From Heyndrickxia shackletonii (GTDB lineage: Bacteria > Bacillota > Bacilli > Bacillales > Bacillaceae_C): a stretch of DNA of 64,000 nt. Position numbers and translations under genes: made by a program. Below, piece after piece: positions 34,718 to 44,032 of this stretch. The stretch spans positions 1,885,459 through 1,949,458 of the forward strand of contig NZ_LJJC01000004.1 of NCBI RefSeq assembly GCF_001420715.1, in the 5' to 3' direction. The notes below the pieces were generated by a model. It saw only the letters and a program-made list of their open reading frames with translations, did not search any database and was not told where the DNA came from. Position 1 is the stretch's first letter; every line of letters starts with the position of its first letter.

Positions 34718-35899
34718 ATGAACTACATTGAATTATTAACTGAGTTAACCAAGAGATTGGATGAAGAAGGGATTCCATATCAATTTGTGAAAACGACTTC
34801 CCTTAGGATACAAGGAGTAGAAATAGACCATTCAAATGAAGTGTTTTTAGAGATTCAATGGGATGTATTTGAAAAAGCCTATTCGCTTTTTCCACCTTCC
34901 ACCCTATCTGAGATCAATAAGAACCAAGTAAATGCATCCTTTCAAGTACAATATGAAGGATATACGATATTTATCGAATGTTTTTTTAATACTACCATTC
35001 GTACAAATCCTTATCGTGTAGAATTGAAAAAGGATGGCATTTCATTTTGGTGTATCTCTCTCTACCAATATCTCTATTATCGAAATAGTGATGTAGAAAT
35101 TGAGTTGATACATGCCTTTCTAAATAAACAGCAGCAGATAGTGACGAATCAAAATGAGGAAGCATGGAATCAGCATAATTATGAAGCACTATTAAACCGT
35201 CATGGAGACCCTGCAGTTGTAGCAGAAAAAATAAAACAAAATCCAAATTGGCGACTCTATCCTTTTAATAAATATTTTGACAATCTGTCAGGTAAAAAAG
35301 TCATTCATTTAATGGGATCTAACGGGATTAAAGGAGTAGCACTGTCTTTACTGGGAGCTCAGGTAACTATTGTTGATTTTTCAAAGGAAAATCAAGCATA
35401 TGCCAAGGAGATAGCAAGTGCAGTCGAATTACCATTGGAATATGTAGTTTCCGATATTTTATCGATCCCTATAGAAGAGCATAGAGGGCAATATGACTAT
35501 GTTTTAATGGAGCTTGGTGTCCTCCACTATTTTATAGATTTATTTCCATTAGTAAAGATTGTATCAAGTCTCCTTCGGCCAAATGGTAAATTTATCTTAC
35601 ATGAATTTCACCCTGTTTCCACAAAACTAATTACCTCTTCAGGTAAAAAACATAAGGTAACAGGTAATTACTTTGACCCAGCAATCTCCAAACGGGAAGT
35701 GGCATTTAGCAAGCATATGCCACAAGAAAAAAGAGAAGATACGGAAGAGGTCTTACAAAGAAAATGGACATTAGGTGAATTGATTACGACAGTCGGCCAG
35801 AGTGAGATGCTTATTGAAGTCCTTGAAGAGGAACCAAATCATAAAATTCATGATATCGGATTGCCGAAAACTTTTACATTAGTCGCTAGAAAGATATAA
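34718..35899 (+). CDS. Two-part protein: nucleotidyltransferase-like N-terminus plus class I methyltransferase
   Basis: In this 393-residue protein the C-terminal part, from about residue 145 (EEAWNQHNYEALLNRHGDP), is a class I SAM-dependent methyltransferase: motif I HLMGSNGIKG near 196, acidic IVDFSKE near 219, VVSDI near 240 and LELGVLHYF-like motif IV near 265. The first 135 residues (PYQFVKTTSLRIQGVEI, then VFLEIQWDVFEKAY) look like the alpha/beta core of a nucleotidyltransferase-fold domain without an obvious catalytic acidic triad; this part is inferred from pattern only. The substrate is unknown. It lies 14 bases after the EndoQ gene in the same direction. Confidence 0.75.
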   Translation: MNYIELLTELTKRLDEEGIPYQFVKTTSLRIQGVEIDHSNEVFLEIQWDVFEKAYSLFPPSTLSEINKNQVNASFQVQYEGYTIFIECFFNTTIRTNPYRVELKKDGISFWCISLYQYLYYRNSDVEIELIHAFLNKQQQIVTNQNEEAWNQHNYEALLNRHGDPAVVAEKIKQNPNWRLYPFNKYFDNLSGKKVIHLMGSNGIKGVALSLLGAQVTIVDFSKENQAYAKEIASAVELPLEYVVSDILSIPIEEHRGQYDYVLMELGVLHYFIDLFPLVKIVSSLLRPNGKFILHEFHPVSTKLITSSGKKHKVTGNYFDPAISKREVAFSKHMPQEKREDTEEVLQRKWTLGELITTVGQSEMLIEVLEEEPNHKIHDIGLPKTFTLVARKI

Positions 35900-35987
35900 T
35901 TTATGAATGGTCGCCGTTTTAATGGCGGCCATACTATTTTCTCTCCTTCTTTTTAAGTATTTTTGCTCCTTATCACGCAGGAAAGGA

Positions 35988-36014
35988 ATAACCTAGTAAA
36001 TGAGTGCATAAAGT
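35988..36014 (+). promoter_or_regulatory. Sigma-E-like promoter of spoIIM
   Basis: ATA (35988-35990), 16 bases, then CATAAAGT (36007-36014) fits the sigma-E pattern ATA-N16-18-CATANNNT. It lies about 70 bases before spoIIM, a known sigma-E gene in B. subtilis. Confidence 0.55.
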
Positions 36015-36082
36015 TTAATAGATATCTTGAATGGCGAAAGGCTAGCAGGGTTTCTATTAAATGTAAAGCAGGAGGATAGAAA

Positions 36083-36733
36083 ATGCGGAAAAAAAAGTTG
36101 CAGTCTAATCCTATCATAACTCATGTCCAAGAATACTCCTCAATCTATTTATTTGTTATCGTCCTATTTTTAATGGGTATTGTTTTTGGAGCGATTATTG
36201 TCAATAGTCTTTCTCCCTCTCAAAAGGATGATTTATATTATTATTTAAATCAATTTTTTGGAGTAGTTTCTAATGATAAAGTTGCCGATTCTTCTGATTT
36301 ATTTAGGCTAAGCTTCCTTCATAATATAAAATTTTTGGGATTTATGTGGCTGTTAGGGATCTCTATTATTGGGCTTCCGCTCATTCTTATTTTGTTGTTT
36401 TTAAAAGGCGTAGTAGTAGGCTTCTCAGTTGGTTTTTTAGTTAATCAGATGGGCTGGAGTGGTTTTTTGTTATCTTTTGCAACAGTATTGCCGCAAAACC
36501 TTTTTATCATCCCGATGTTTATTTTTATCGCTGTAGTCTCTGTTTGTTTTTCATTACAGCTAATACGAAAAATATTTGTTAAACAAACAATGGCTTTTCC
36601 TTTAATTCCGCTCTTTTCGAGTTATGTTGTTTTCATACTGATAGCAGCAGGGGCAATTGCCGCTGCTGCCGGAATTGAGGCATATATATCCCCAGCATTA
36701 ATGAAATCAGTAGTCACGTATATTCAGAAATAA
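36083..36733 (+). CDS. spoIIM: Stage II sporulation protein M
   Basis: This 216-residue membrane protein has about five hydrophobic spans (first near residues 22-42). It matches SpoIIM, the scaffold that brings together SpoIIP and SpoIID in the DMP machine, which remodels septal peptidoglycan during engulfment. LPQNLFIIPMFIF in the fourth span is typical. GGAGG precedes the ATG. It sits upstream of fur as in B. subtilis. Confidence 0.94.
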   Translation: MRKKKLQSNPIITHVQEYSSIYLFVIVLFLMGIVFGAIIVNSLSPSQKDDLYYYLNQFFGVVSNDKVADSSDLFRLSFLHNIKFLGFMWLLGISIIGLPLILILLFLKGVVVGFSVGFLVNQMGWSGFLLSFATVLPQNLFIIPMFIFIAVVSVCFSLQLIRKIFVKQTMAFPLIPLFSSYVVFILIAAGAIAAAAGIEAYISPALMKSVVTYIQK

Positions 36734-36783
36734 TTATTATTAATTAATAAGAAGTACACTTTCCAGATGAGAATAATTTTATT

Positions 36784-36811
36784 TTGAAAAATGAAATCCT
36801 TCTGCTATAAT
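36784..36811 (+). promoter_or_regulatory. Sigma-A promoter of fur
   Basis: TTGAAA (36784-36789) and a perfect TATAAT (36806-36811) are 16 bases apart, about 35 bases before the fur start. Confidence 0.7.
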
Positions 36812-36844
36812 TAGTGTGATAGTGGGCAAGGGAGGATACTTTAG

Positions 36845-37318
36845 ATGGAAAGTCGTATCGAGAGGATAAAAAAGCAATTACACTCAGCAAGCTATAAGCT
36901 AACTCCACAGCGCGAAGCGACCGTACGTGTGTTGCTTGAAAATGAAGAAGACCATTTAAGTGCTGAAGATGTTTACCTCCTTGTAAAAGAAAAATCACCA
37001 GAAATTGGGTTAGCTACTGTTTATCGTACCTTAGAGTTGCTAACGGAATTAAAGGTTGTCGATAAAATTAATTTCGGTGACGGAGTTTCTCGCTATGATT
37101 TACGCCAGGAAGGCGCAGCCCATTTTCATCACCACTTAGTATGTATTGAATGTGGTGCAGTGGATGAAATACAAGAAGATTTGCTTGAAGATGTTGAGGC
37201 AATTGTTGAAAAACGCTGGAATTTTAAAATTAAGGATCATCGTCTAACATTTCACGGAATTTGCTGGCGATGCCATGATAAAGTAGAGAATAAAGAAGAA
37301 GAGACTGACTCAGAATAA
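36845..37318 (+). CDS. fur: Ferric uptake regulator Fur
   Basis: This 157-residue metalloregulator has the winged helix (LTPQREATVRVLL, recognition helix PEIGLATVYRTLELL) and the metal-binding dimer domain AHFHHHLVCIECG. Structural zinc ligands are Cys100-x2-Cys103 and Cys140-x2-Cys143. The context (spoIIM-fur-yqzK-xerD) identifies it as Fur, not PerR or Zur. The likely targets here include the feoAB promoter at 17760-17855. Its terminator begins within its last codons. Confidence 0.95.
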   Translation: MESRIERIKKQLHSASYKLTPQREATVRVLLENEEDHLSAEDVYLLVKEKSPEIGLATVYRTLELLTELKVVDKINFGDGVSRYDLRQEGAAHFHHHLVCIECGAVDEIQEDLLEDVEAIVEKRWNFKIKDHRLTFHGICWRCHDKVENKEEETDSE

Positions 37319-37336
37319 TAGGAGTCAGTCTTTTTT
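37302..37336 (+). terminator. Terminator overlapping the end of fur
   Basis: AGACTGACTC (37302-37311) and GAGTCAGTCT (37322-37331) form a perfect stem followed by TTTTT. The left arm lies inside the fur coding sequence and the stop codon is in the loop. Confidence 0.88.
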
Positions 37337-37380
37337 ATATTGAAGGAAATGATAAAACTTAACCTTGTGAATAACTTTTT

Positions 37381-37425
37381 AAAAAATTGTCCATGTCTAG
37401 CTCCAGCGCTTTCGCATTTGTTCTA
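37381..37425. repeat. Dispersed MITE-like repeat, copy F (ends only)
   Basis: The left-end block GTCTAGCTCCAGCGCT runs straight into the right-end block GCGCTTTCGCATTTG seen at the two ends of copy B (45312-45557), with the whole centre missing. It lies between fur and yqzK. Confidence 0.55.
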
Positions 37426-37516
37426 ATATTTCATAGATTCAGGTATAAAATCCCTCAGATCTGTCATAGCTTGTATTAAGCATAATCAAAATGTTTGAGG
37501 GAAGGACGAAGGAAGA

Positions 37517-37738
37517 ATGTCTGGAATGAGGCTGTTTTTTAAAACATTGAAGGTGTTTATCTTATTTACCGGGTGCACATTACTCTTCTATTATGGTATT
37601 ATGTGGGTAAATCAAGAATACGAGAATTATCATCATTATGATGAGCCAAAAGGGACAGCGATTAAAGTGAATTCTACTAATAAAAAGGATTCTAATTGGG
37701 TAGATCGACTGTTACTTTTTTATTTGGATGGGGAGTAA
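37517..37738 (+). CDS. yqzK: YqzK family small membrane protein (DUF4227)
   Basis: This 73-residue protein has one membrane span near the N-terminus (LFFKTLKVFILFTGCTLLFYYGIMWV), then a short polar tail ending in WVDRLLLFYLDGE. It matches YqzK, found between fur and xerD in Bacillus; function unknown. AAGGACGAAGGA precedes the ATG. Its stop lies 6 bases before the xerD start, so the two are likely cotranscribed. Confidence 0.82.
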   Translation: MSGMRLFFKTLKVFILFTGCTLLFYYGIMWVNQEYENYHHYDEPKGTAIKVNSTNKKDSNWVDRLLLFYLDGE

Positions 37739-37744
37739 TGCTTA

Positions 37745-38638
37745 ATGGAAGACCGGTTACAGGATTTTATCCACTTTATGGTGGTGGAAAAAGGGTTATC
37801 TAAAAATACGATTCTGTCCTATGAACGGGATTTAAAAAATTATCTTTTATATATTCAAAAAGTAGAACAAATTACCTCTTTAAATGATATAACAAGGGTA
37901 CATATTGTTCACTTTCTGCATCATTTAAAGAAGCAGGGGAAATCAGCTAAAACATTGGCTAGACATGTAGCTTCTGTCAGATCCTTTCATCAATTCTTAT
38001 TACGGGAAAAAGCTACGGAGCATGATCCTTCTGTGCATATTGAATCGCCGCAAATTGAAAAGACCCTTCCAAAGGTTTTGAACTTATCAGAAGTTGAGGC
38101 TTTGTTGGAATCCCCTGATGAAGATTCTCCTTTAGGAATCCGAGATCGAGCAATGTTAGAGCTGCTATATGCCACTGGGATTCGTGTCAGTGAATTAATT
38201 CAACTTAACTTAGATGATCTCCATCTGACAATGGGCTTTATTCGCTGTATTGGAAAGGGAAATAAGGAAAGAATTATTCCGATTGGGAAAACAGCAAGTA
38301 ATGTAATTGAGAAATACATTAGTATTGGACGTCCAAAACTCAAGTCAAAACAAAATTCAACGGAAGCTTTATTTTTGAATCATCACGGTAATCGTTTAAC
38401 TAGACAAGGATTTTGGAAAATTTTAAAAGGACTTGCAAAAAAAGCAAATATAGAAAAAGATTTAACACCGCATACTTTAAGACATTCTTTTGCCACACAT
38501 CTATTAGAGAACGGTGCCGATTTACGTGCTGTACAGGAAATGCTGGGACATGCGGACATTTCCACCACTCAAATATATACTCATGTGACAAAAATAAGAT
38601 TAAAGGATGTTTATTCAAAACATCATCCACGTGCATAA
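37745..38638 (+). CDS. xerD: Tyrosine recombinase XerD
   Basis: This 297-residue site-specific recombinase acts with its partner (CodV/XerC) at the dif site to resolve chromosome dimers. The N-terminal core-binding SAM-like domain covers about residues 1-95. The catalytic residues are Arg147 (TGIRVSEL), His243 and Arg246 (HTLRHSFA), a histidine in LGHADIS and the nucleophile Tyr278 (TQIYTH). Length is standard. It sits after fur-yqzK and before deoB, as in B. subtilis (ripX). Confidence 0.96.
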   Translation: MEDRLQDFIHFMVVEKGLSKNTILSYERDLKNYLLYIQKVEQITSLNDITRVHIVHFLHHLKKQGKSAKTLARHVASVRSFHQFLLREKATEHDPSVHIESPQIEKTLPKVLNLSEVEALLESPDEDSPLGIRDRAMLELLYATGIRVSELIQLNLDDLHLTMGFIRCIGKGNKERIIPIGKTASNVIEKYISIGRPKLKSKQNSTEALFLNHHGNRLTRQGFWKILKGLAKKANIEKDLTPHTLRHSFATHLLENGADLRAVQEMLGHADISTTQIYTHVTKIRLKDVYSKHHPRA

Positions 38639-38673
38639 TTTAGATAGATTAGTAGCAGCAAAAAAGTTTATTT

Positions 38674-38706
38674 AAAAACCGCTAAAATATTTTAGCGGTT
38701 TTTCCT
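38674..38706 (+). terminator. Terminator after xerD
   Basis: A perfect 15-bp palindrome (AAAAACCGCTAAAAT and its complement) with a T-rich tail. Confidence 0.88.
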
Positions 38707-38741
38707 TGTCTATTATGTTTTAAATTTAGTAAAATAAAAAT

Positions 38742-38829
38742 AGAGGTCAGACCTCTTACAAGTTAATTGTTCGATTATTGGTAAAAGTAGTGGGAATGAT
38801 ATTTATTAAGAAAAATTAAAGCGCTTAAA
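38742..38829 (+). promoter_or_regulatory. Operator candidates before deoB: palindrome and cre-like site
   Basis: AGAGGTCAGACCTCT (38742-38756) is a palindrome of the GGTCxGACC type seen for some GntR/FadR-family regulators. TTAAAGCGCTTAAA (38816-38829) shares the AAAGCGCTT core with CcpA cre sites and lies just before the ribosome site. Both are in the right place to control the nucleoside salvage operon, but neither is proven. Confidence 0.4.
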
Positions 38830-38850
38830 TTTTTGAATGGAGGTTTTATC

Positions 38851-40038
38851 ATGTCTGATTATACATATAAAAGAATTCATTTAATTGTAATGGATTCAGT
38901 AGGAATTGGTGAAGCGCCGGATGCAGAAAAATTTAATGACAAGGGTGCAGATACGTTTGGTCATATTGCAGAAAAAATGAATGGCCTTCATATGCCGAAT
39001 ATGGGGAAATTAGGTCTTTCGAATATTAGAGAGATACAGGGAATTAAAAAGGAAGAAAAACCATTAGCTTATTATACTAAAATGCAAGAAGCTTCAAACG
39101 GAAAAGACACGATGACGGGGCATTGGGAAATTATGGGGTTGAATATTAAAACTCCATTTCAAGTATTTCCTGAAGGATTTCCTTCCGAATTAATACAGGA
39201 ATTAGAGGAAAAAACAGGGAGAAAAGTGATTGGAAATAAACCTGCAAGCGGTACCGAAATATTAGTAGAGCTTGGAAAAGAACATATGGAAACTGGTGCT
39301 ATCATTGTTTATACTTCTGCTGACTCTGTATTGCAAATTGCAGCACATGAAGACATTGTACCGCTTGATGAACTATATAAAATTTGTGAAATTGCGAGAG
39401 AATTAACATTAGACGAAAAATACATGGTTGGCCGTGTCATCGCGCGTCCTTTCATCGGAGAGCCAGGTAATTTTACGCGAACACCAAATCGCCATGATTA
39501 TGCATTAAAGCCATTTGATCGTACGGTTATGAATGAATTAAAGGATAATCAATTTGATGTGATTGCAATCGGAAAAATATCTGATATTTATGATGGTGAA
39601 GGTGTCACAGAAGCTATTAGAACTACTTCTAATATGGATGGAATGGACAAATTCATTCAAACGTTTGATAAAGATTTTACCGGGCTAAGTTTCATCAATC
39701 TTGTTGATTTTGATGCGCTATACGGCCATCGCCGTGATCCAATTGGATACGGGAAAGCATTAGAGGAATATGATGCGAGACTGCCTCAAGTGTTTGAAAA
39801 AATGACAAATGATGATTTATTGATTATTACTGCTGACCATGGTAATGATCCAATACACCATGGAACAGACCATACTCGAGAATATGTGCCATTACTTATT
39901 TATTCCAAACGTTTTGATGGCGGTAAAGAATTGCCTTTAAGAAGAACTTTTGCAGATATCGGTGCGACTGTCGCGGATAATTTCCATGTGAAGATGCCAC
40001 AGTATGGAACAAGCTTTTTAAAAGACTTACAAAACTAG
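38851..40038 (+). CDS. deoB: Phosphopentomutase
   Basis: This 395-residue metalloenzyme interconverts (deoxy)ribose 1-phosphate and 5-phosphate, linking nucleoside breakdown with the pentose phosphate pathway. Alkaline-phosphatase-superfamily metal ligands appear in [13 protein letters not shown] near residue 13, [12 protein letters not shown] near 90 (phosphorylated Thr), [12 protein letters not shown], and [21 protein letters not shown] 38851 is chosen because GGAGGT lies before it; a TTG 18 bases earlier would include that site. It heads the deoB-pupG-pdp operon. Confidence 0.96.
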   Translation: MSDYTYKRIHLIVMDSVGIGEAPDAEKFNDKGADTFGHIAEKMNGLHMPNMGKLGLSNIREIQGIKKEEKPLAYYTKMQEASNGKDTMTGHWEIMGLNIKTPFQVFPEGFPSELIQELEEKTGRKVIGNKPASGTEILVELGKEHMETGAIIVYTSADSVLQIAAHEDIVPLDELYKICEIARELTLDEKYMVGRVIARPFIGEPGNFTRTPNRHDYALKPFDRTVMNELKDNQFDVIAIGKISDIYDGEGVTEAIRTTSNMDGMDKFIQTFDKDFTGLSFINLVDFDALYGHRRDPIGYGKALEEYDARLPQVFEKMTNDDLLIITADHGNDPIHHGTDHTREYVPLLIYSKRFDGGKELPLRRTFADIGATVADNFHVKMPQYGTSFLKDLQN

Positions 40039-40049
40039 GGGGAGTAGCA

Positions 40050-40880
40050 GTGGATTATAGTCAAATTGAAAGGGCCACTCAATTTTTACAGAACAAATAT
40101 ACGGGAAAACCGAAAATTGGATTAATTTTAGGATCTGGATTAGGTGTTTTAGCAGATGAAATCAAAAACCCTATCAAAATTCCTTATAATGAGATTCCAG
40201 ATTTTCCAGTTTCAACTGTGGCGGGGCATGCAGGACAACTCGTATTTGGTTCACTAGGGGAAAAGGAAGTTGTCGCAATGCAAGGACGATTCCATTACTA
40301 TGAAGGATATAGTTTAGATCAAGTTACCTTTCCGGTCCGCGTGATGAAACAGCTTGGGGTTGAAATCCTTATTGTGACCAATGCGGCTGGCGGGATAAAT
40401 GAAAACTTTCAGCCTGGTGATTTAATGATTATATCTGATCACATTAATAATATGGGCTATAACCCGTTAATTGGTCAGAATGATGGTCGTTTAGGGCCGC
40501 GATTCCCAGATATGTCTCAAGCCTATAACAAGGATTTACGTGCGCTTGCTAAAGAAGTGGCAGAAAAGCTGAATATAACCATTCAAGAAGGTGTATATGT
40601 TGGCAATACAGGGCCAACCTATGAAACACCTGCTGAGGTGAGAATGCTCCGTGCACTTGGTGGGGATGCAGTCGGAATGTCTACAGTTCCGGAGGTTATC
40701 GTAGCGAGACATGCTGATCTTTCAGTATTAGGTATCTCTTGTATTTCCAATATGGCTGCAGGTATTTTAGATCAGCCATTAACACATGATGAAGTAATAG
40801 AAACAACGGATAAAGTAAGATCTCAGTTTTTAACATATGTAAAAGAGATTGTAAAAAATATAAAAATGGGTGAAGAATGA
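40050..40880 (+). CDS. pupG: Purine nucleoside phosphorylase
   Basis: This 276-residue trimeric-type phosphorylase splits guanosine, inosine and their deoxy forms into base and (deoxy)ribose 1-phosphate. The phosphate-binding region is [10 protein letters not shown] near residue 28 and [10 protein letters not shown] near 78; TNAAGGIN near 110, [13 protein letters not shown] near 190 and [12 protein letters not shown] follow. The start is GTG at 40050 with GGGGAG upstream. Its stop codon overlaps the pdp start. Confidence 0.95.
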   Translation: MDYSQIERATQFLQNKYTGKPKIGLILGSGLGVLADEIKNPIKIPYNEIPDFPVSTVAGHAGQLVFGSLGEKEVVAMQGRFHYYEGYSLDQVTFPVRVMKQLGVEILIVTNAAGGINENFQPGDLMIISDHINNMGYNPLIGQNDGRLGPRFPDMSQAYNKDLRALAKEVAEKLNITIQEGVYVGNTGPTYETPAEVRMLRALGGDAVGMSTVPEVIVARHADLSVLGISCISNMAAGILDQPLTHDEVIETTDKVRSQFLTYVKEIVKNIKMGEE

Positions 40881-42184
40881 TGAGAATGGTGGATTTAATT
40901 GAGAAAAAACGAGATGGCAAAGAATTATCAACAGAAGAAATTCAATTTATCATAAATGGTTATACAAATAATACAATCCCGGATTATCAAGTAAGTGCGT
41001 TGACAATGGCTATTTTTTTCCAAGGAATGACGGAACGAGAGCGTGCAGATTTAACAATGGCAATGGTGAATTCGGGAGATACGATTGATCTTGCTGGTAT
41101 CGAGGGCATTAAGGTAGATAAGCACTCAACTGGTGGTGTTGGAGATACTACAACACTTGTATTGGGACCGCTTGTAGCTGCACTTGGAGTACCAGTCGCA
41201 AAAATGAGTGGGCGCGGTTTAGGACATACAGGTGGAACAATCGATAAATTGGAATCCGTTGCTGGCTTCCATGTTGAGATTGAAAATGATGAATTTATCA
41301 GATTAGTGAATGAAAATAAAATTGCTGTCATTGGACAAAGCGGTAATCTTACACCTGCAGATAAAAAGCTTTATGCGCTCCGAGACGTTACAGCAACAGT
41401 AGACAGTATTCCATTAATTGCTAGCTCCATTATGAGTAAAAAAATTGCAGCTGGTGCAGATGCGATTTGCTTAGATGTTAAAACAGGCGCAGGCGCGTTC
41501 ATGAAAACACTGGATGACGCAAGAGAACTAGCGACAGCAATGGTGAATATTGGGAATAATGTTGGACGAAAAACAATGGCAATTATATCCGATATGAGCC
41601 AACCCCTTGGCTTTGCAATCGGAAACGCGTTAGAGGTAAAAGAAGCAATTGATACACTTAGCGGGAATGGACCGGAGGACTTAACAGAATTATGTTTAAC
41701 CTTAGGCAGCTATATGGTGTATCTAGGAGGAGAAGCATCTTCTACCGCAGAAGCGAGAGAAAAATTGAAGGAAGTTATTGCGAATGGTAAGGCACTTGAA
41801 ACGTTTAAAACGTTTTTACAATCACAAGGGGGAGATTCTTCGGTTGTGGATGATCCTTCGAAACTGCCACAAGCACAGTTTCAAATTGAACTTCCATCTC
41901 TTGAGGATGGATATGTTTCCGAAATAGTTGCTGATGAAATTGGAACTGCTGCCATGATGTTAGGAGCAGGAAGAGCAACAAAAGAATCCGAAATTGATCT
42001 TGCTGTAGGCCTTGTTTTAAAGAAAAAAATCGGAGATCAAGTGAAAAAAGGCGAATCACTTGTAACCATTTATGCTAACCAACAAGATATTGAGGAAGTA
42101 AAAGAGACGCTTTATCAAAATATCAAAATTTCAACACAAAAAGTATCCGCTCCAAAACTGATTCAAGAAGAAATAACCATTTAA
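40880..42184 (+). CDS. pdp: Pyrimidine-nucleoside phosphorylase
   Basis: This 434-residue enzyme splits uridine, thymidine and deoxyuridine. Its signature [18 protein letters not shown] lies near residue 108, and [13 protein letters not shown] near 80. The C-terminal alpha/beta domain begins around 335. The family start MRMVD favours ATG at 40880, which shares one base with the pupG stop; the ATG at 40877 is an alternative. In B. subtilis pdp is in a separate dra-nupC-pdp operon; here it ends the deoB-pupG operon. Confidence 0.95.
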   Translation: MRMVDLIEKKRDGKELSTEEIQFIINGYTNNTIPDYQVSALTMAIFFQGMTERERADLTMAMVNSGDTIDLAGIEGIKVDKHSTGGVGDTTTLVLGPLVAALGVPVAKMSGRGLGHTGGTIDKLESVAGFHVEIENDEFIRLVNENKIAVIGQSGNLTPADKKLYALRDVTATVDSIPLIASSIMSKKIAAGADAICLDVKTGAGAFMKTLDDARELATAMVNIGNNVGRKTMAIISDMSQPLGFAIGNALEVKEAIDTLSGNGPEDLTELCLTLGSYMVYLGGEASSTAEAREKLKEVIANGKALETFKTFLQSQGGDSSVVDDPSKLPQAQFQIELPSLEDGYVSEIVADEIGTAAMMLGAGRATKESEIDLAVGLVLKKKIGDQVKKGESLVTIYANQQDIEEVKETLYQNIKISTQKVSAPKLIQEEITI

Positions 42185-42190
42185 TATAAA

Positions 42191-42236
42191 GAAAAAACTG
42201 TTGGGAGAAATCTCAACAGTTTTTTCTTTTTTTTTG
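42191..42236 (+). terminator. Terminator of the nucleoside salvage operon
   Basis: GAAAAAACTGTTG and CAACAGTTTTTTC form a perfect 13-bp stem followed by a long T-run. Confidence 0.9.
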
Positions 42237-42393
42237 TAAAGGAAAAGTTTGAATAAAAATACTTGAAATGGAAAAAATGTGGTTATGTATATTGTAAAAT
42301 TTCCATCAAGGCAAAGACACTTATGGTAATGTAAACAATTTAAACTTAGCAATTTTTTAAACAACTAAAAGGAAATTATTGGAGGGGTCTTTT

Positions 42394-43563
42394 ATGAAAA
42401 AGATATGCAGTTTCATCATTTGTTCGTTTATTATTTTTTCAAGTATTGTGATAGGGAGTGCCTACTCCTATGCTGCAGAAGGCAATTCAGAGTTAGCACC
42501 TGAAGCAAAATCGGCTATCTTAATCGAGAGAGATACAGGAAGTATTTTATATGAAAAAAATAGCCATGAAAAACTTCCTCCGGCATCCATGACAAAGGTA
42601 ATGACGATGCTCCTTATTATGCAAGCAATTGACAAAGGTACTCTTTCATGGAACGAAAAGGTTCGTACGAGTGAATATGCGGCATCTATGGGGGGGTCTC
42701 AAATCTTCCTTGAACCGGGGGAGGAGATGACGGTAGAACAAATGTTGAAAGGGATCGCTATCGGTTCTGCTAATGATGCAGCGGTTGCGATGGCTGAAAA
42801 AATTGCCGGAAGTGAAGAATCATTTGTCGCTATGATGAATAAAGAGGCAAAAGCACTTGGATTAAAAGATACCCATTTTCAAAATACAACCGGATTGCCT
42901 GTAAAAGATCATTATAGTTCTGCTTATGACATGGCCATTATGGCAAAAGAGTTGTTAAAATACGAAAAAATTACGAAATTTACCGGTACATATGAGGATT
43001 ACTTGCGGGAAAATACGGATAAAAAATTTTGGTTAGTAAACACCAATAAACTTGTTAAATTTTATCCAGGAGTAGATGGCTTGAAAACGGGCTTTACCAA
43101 CGAAGCAAAATTTTGTCTAACAGCGACAGCGAAGAAAAATAATATGAGAGTCATTGCAGTTGTATTTGGTGCACCTTCCACAAAAGTGAGAAATGCACAA
43201 GTATCAAAAATGCTTGATTTTGCCTTTTCCCAATATGTTACACATCCTCTATATAAAAGCGGGCAATCATTAGGCGAAGTAAAGGTGAGTAAAGGTGAGA
43301 AAAAATATATTCATGCTGTAACTAGTGAACCAATATCTGTTTTAACCAAAAGAGGGGAAAAATCAGATAATATTGTAAAAACAAAGACTTTTAGAAAGAA
43401 TCTAAAAGCACCGATTCATAAAGGCGATATTGTTGGAACATTAACGGTACAAAAAGATGGAAAAGTGTTGGTTAAGTCTGACCTAGTTGCAAAAGAAAAT
43501 GTGAAAAGTGCCGGATGGTGGAAGCTTTTTAAACGGTCATTTGGACTATTTACTCAGAATTAA
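42394..43563 (+). CDS. dacF: D-alanyl-D-alanine carboxypeptidase DacF
   Basis: This 389-residue sporulation penicillin-binding protein trims pentapeptides of forespore peptidoglycan and so limits cross-linking. A signal peptide (hydrophobic residues 5-24, then SYAAEG) exports it. The catalytic motifs are SMTK (Ser65, Lys68), SAN near 127 and KTGFT near 235; the C-terminal PBP5-type beta domain ends with an amphipathic anchor (WWKLFKRSFGLF). ATG 42394 follows GGAGGGG. It sits directly ahead of spoIIA, as in B. subtilis, where read-through from the sigma-F promoter of dacF also transcribes spoIIA. Confidence 0.95.
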   Translation: MKKICSFIICSFIIFSSIVIGSAYSYAAEGNSELAPEAKSAILIERDTGSILYEKNSHEKLPPASMTKVMTMLLIMQAIDKGTLSWNEKVRTSEYAASMGGSQIFLEPGEEMTVEQMLKGIAIGSANDAAVAMAEKIAGSEESFVAMMNKEAKALGLKDTHFQNTTGLPVKDHYSSAYDMAIMAKELLKYEKITKFTGTYEDYLRENTDKKFWLVNTNKLVKFYPGVDGLKTGFTNEAKFCLTATAKKNNMRVIAVVFGAPSTKVRNAQVSKMLDFAFSQYVTHPLYKSGQSLGEVKVSKGEKKYIHAVTSEPISVLTKRGEKSDNIVKTKTFRKNLKAPIHKGDIVGTLTVQKDGKVLVKSDLVAKENVKSAGWWKLFKRSFGLFTQN

Positions 43564-43604
43564 AGTAGTCGAATATTCGCAAATTTTAGCGACCTGCTTC
43601 TAGT

Positions 43605-43645
43605 TTTGTCAACAGGAAGGAAAATGGGGTAAAAATATCGAATTG
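43605..43645 (+). promoter_or_regulatory. Sigma-H promoter with Spo0A box before spoIIAA
   Basis: GAAGGAAAA (43616-43624) fits the sigma-H -35 pattern RNAGGAWWW. After 12 bases, ATCGAATTG (43637-43645) fits the -10 pattern RNNGAAT. Just upstream TTTGTCAAC (43605-43613) is an 8-of-9 match to the Spo0A box, and AGTCGAA at 43567 may be a second. This is the known logic of spoIIA control: sigma-H plus Spo0A~P. Confidence 0.85.
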
Positions 43646-43679
43646 ACTCACTATAACAGATTTAAGGAGGCTGTGGATA

Positions 43680-44030
43680 GTGAGTCTTACAATTGATTTA
43701 GAAGTGAAGCAAGATGTTTTGTGTATTCGATTAAAGGGAGAATTAGATCACCATACAGCGGAAACTCTTCGCAACGATGTAACAAATGCTATTGACAAAT
43801 ATGATATTCAGCATCTTGTTTTAAATTTAGAACATTTATCGTTCATGGATAGTTCAGGCTTAGGGGTCATCCTTGGAAGATATAAACAGGTAAAACAGAA
43901 AAATGGTGAAATGGTTGTTTGCGCAATCTCACCGGCAGTCAAACGATTATTTGAAATGTCGGGTTTGTTTAAGATTATTCGTTTAGATGAATCTGAACAA
44001 TATGCTTTACAAAGATTGGGGGTTGCGTAG
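43680..44030 (+). CDS. spoIIAA: Anti-sigma F factor antagonist SpoIIAA
   Basis: This 116-residue STAS-domain protein in its unphosphorylated form binds SpoIIAB and frees sigma-F in the forespore. The phosphorylated serine is Ser58 in MDSSGLG, the same number as in B. subtilis. The start is GTG at 43680, with AAGGAGG upstream. It is the first gene of the spoIIA operon, 2 bases before spoIIAB. Confidence 0.97.
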   Translation: MSLTIDLEVKQDVLCIRLKGELDHHTAETLRNDVTNAIDKYDIQHLVLNLEHLSFMDSSGLGVILGRYKQVKQKNGEMVVCAISPAVKRLFEMSGLFKIIRLDESEQYALQRLGVA

Positions 44031-44032
44031 CA

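Noticed and set aside
42240-42393. Sigma-F promoter before dacF
   Set aside because: GTATA is present but the -10 half lies at the wrong distance, so I do not call it, although such a promoter is expected from B. subtilis.
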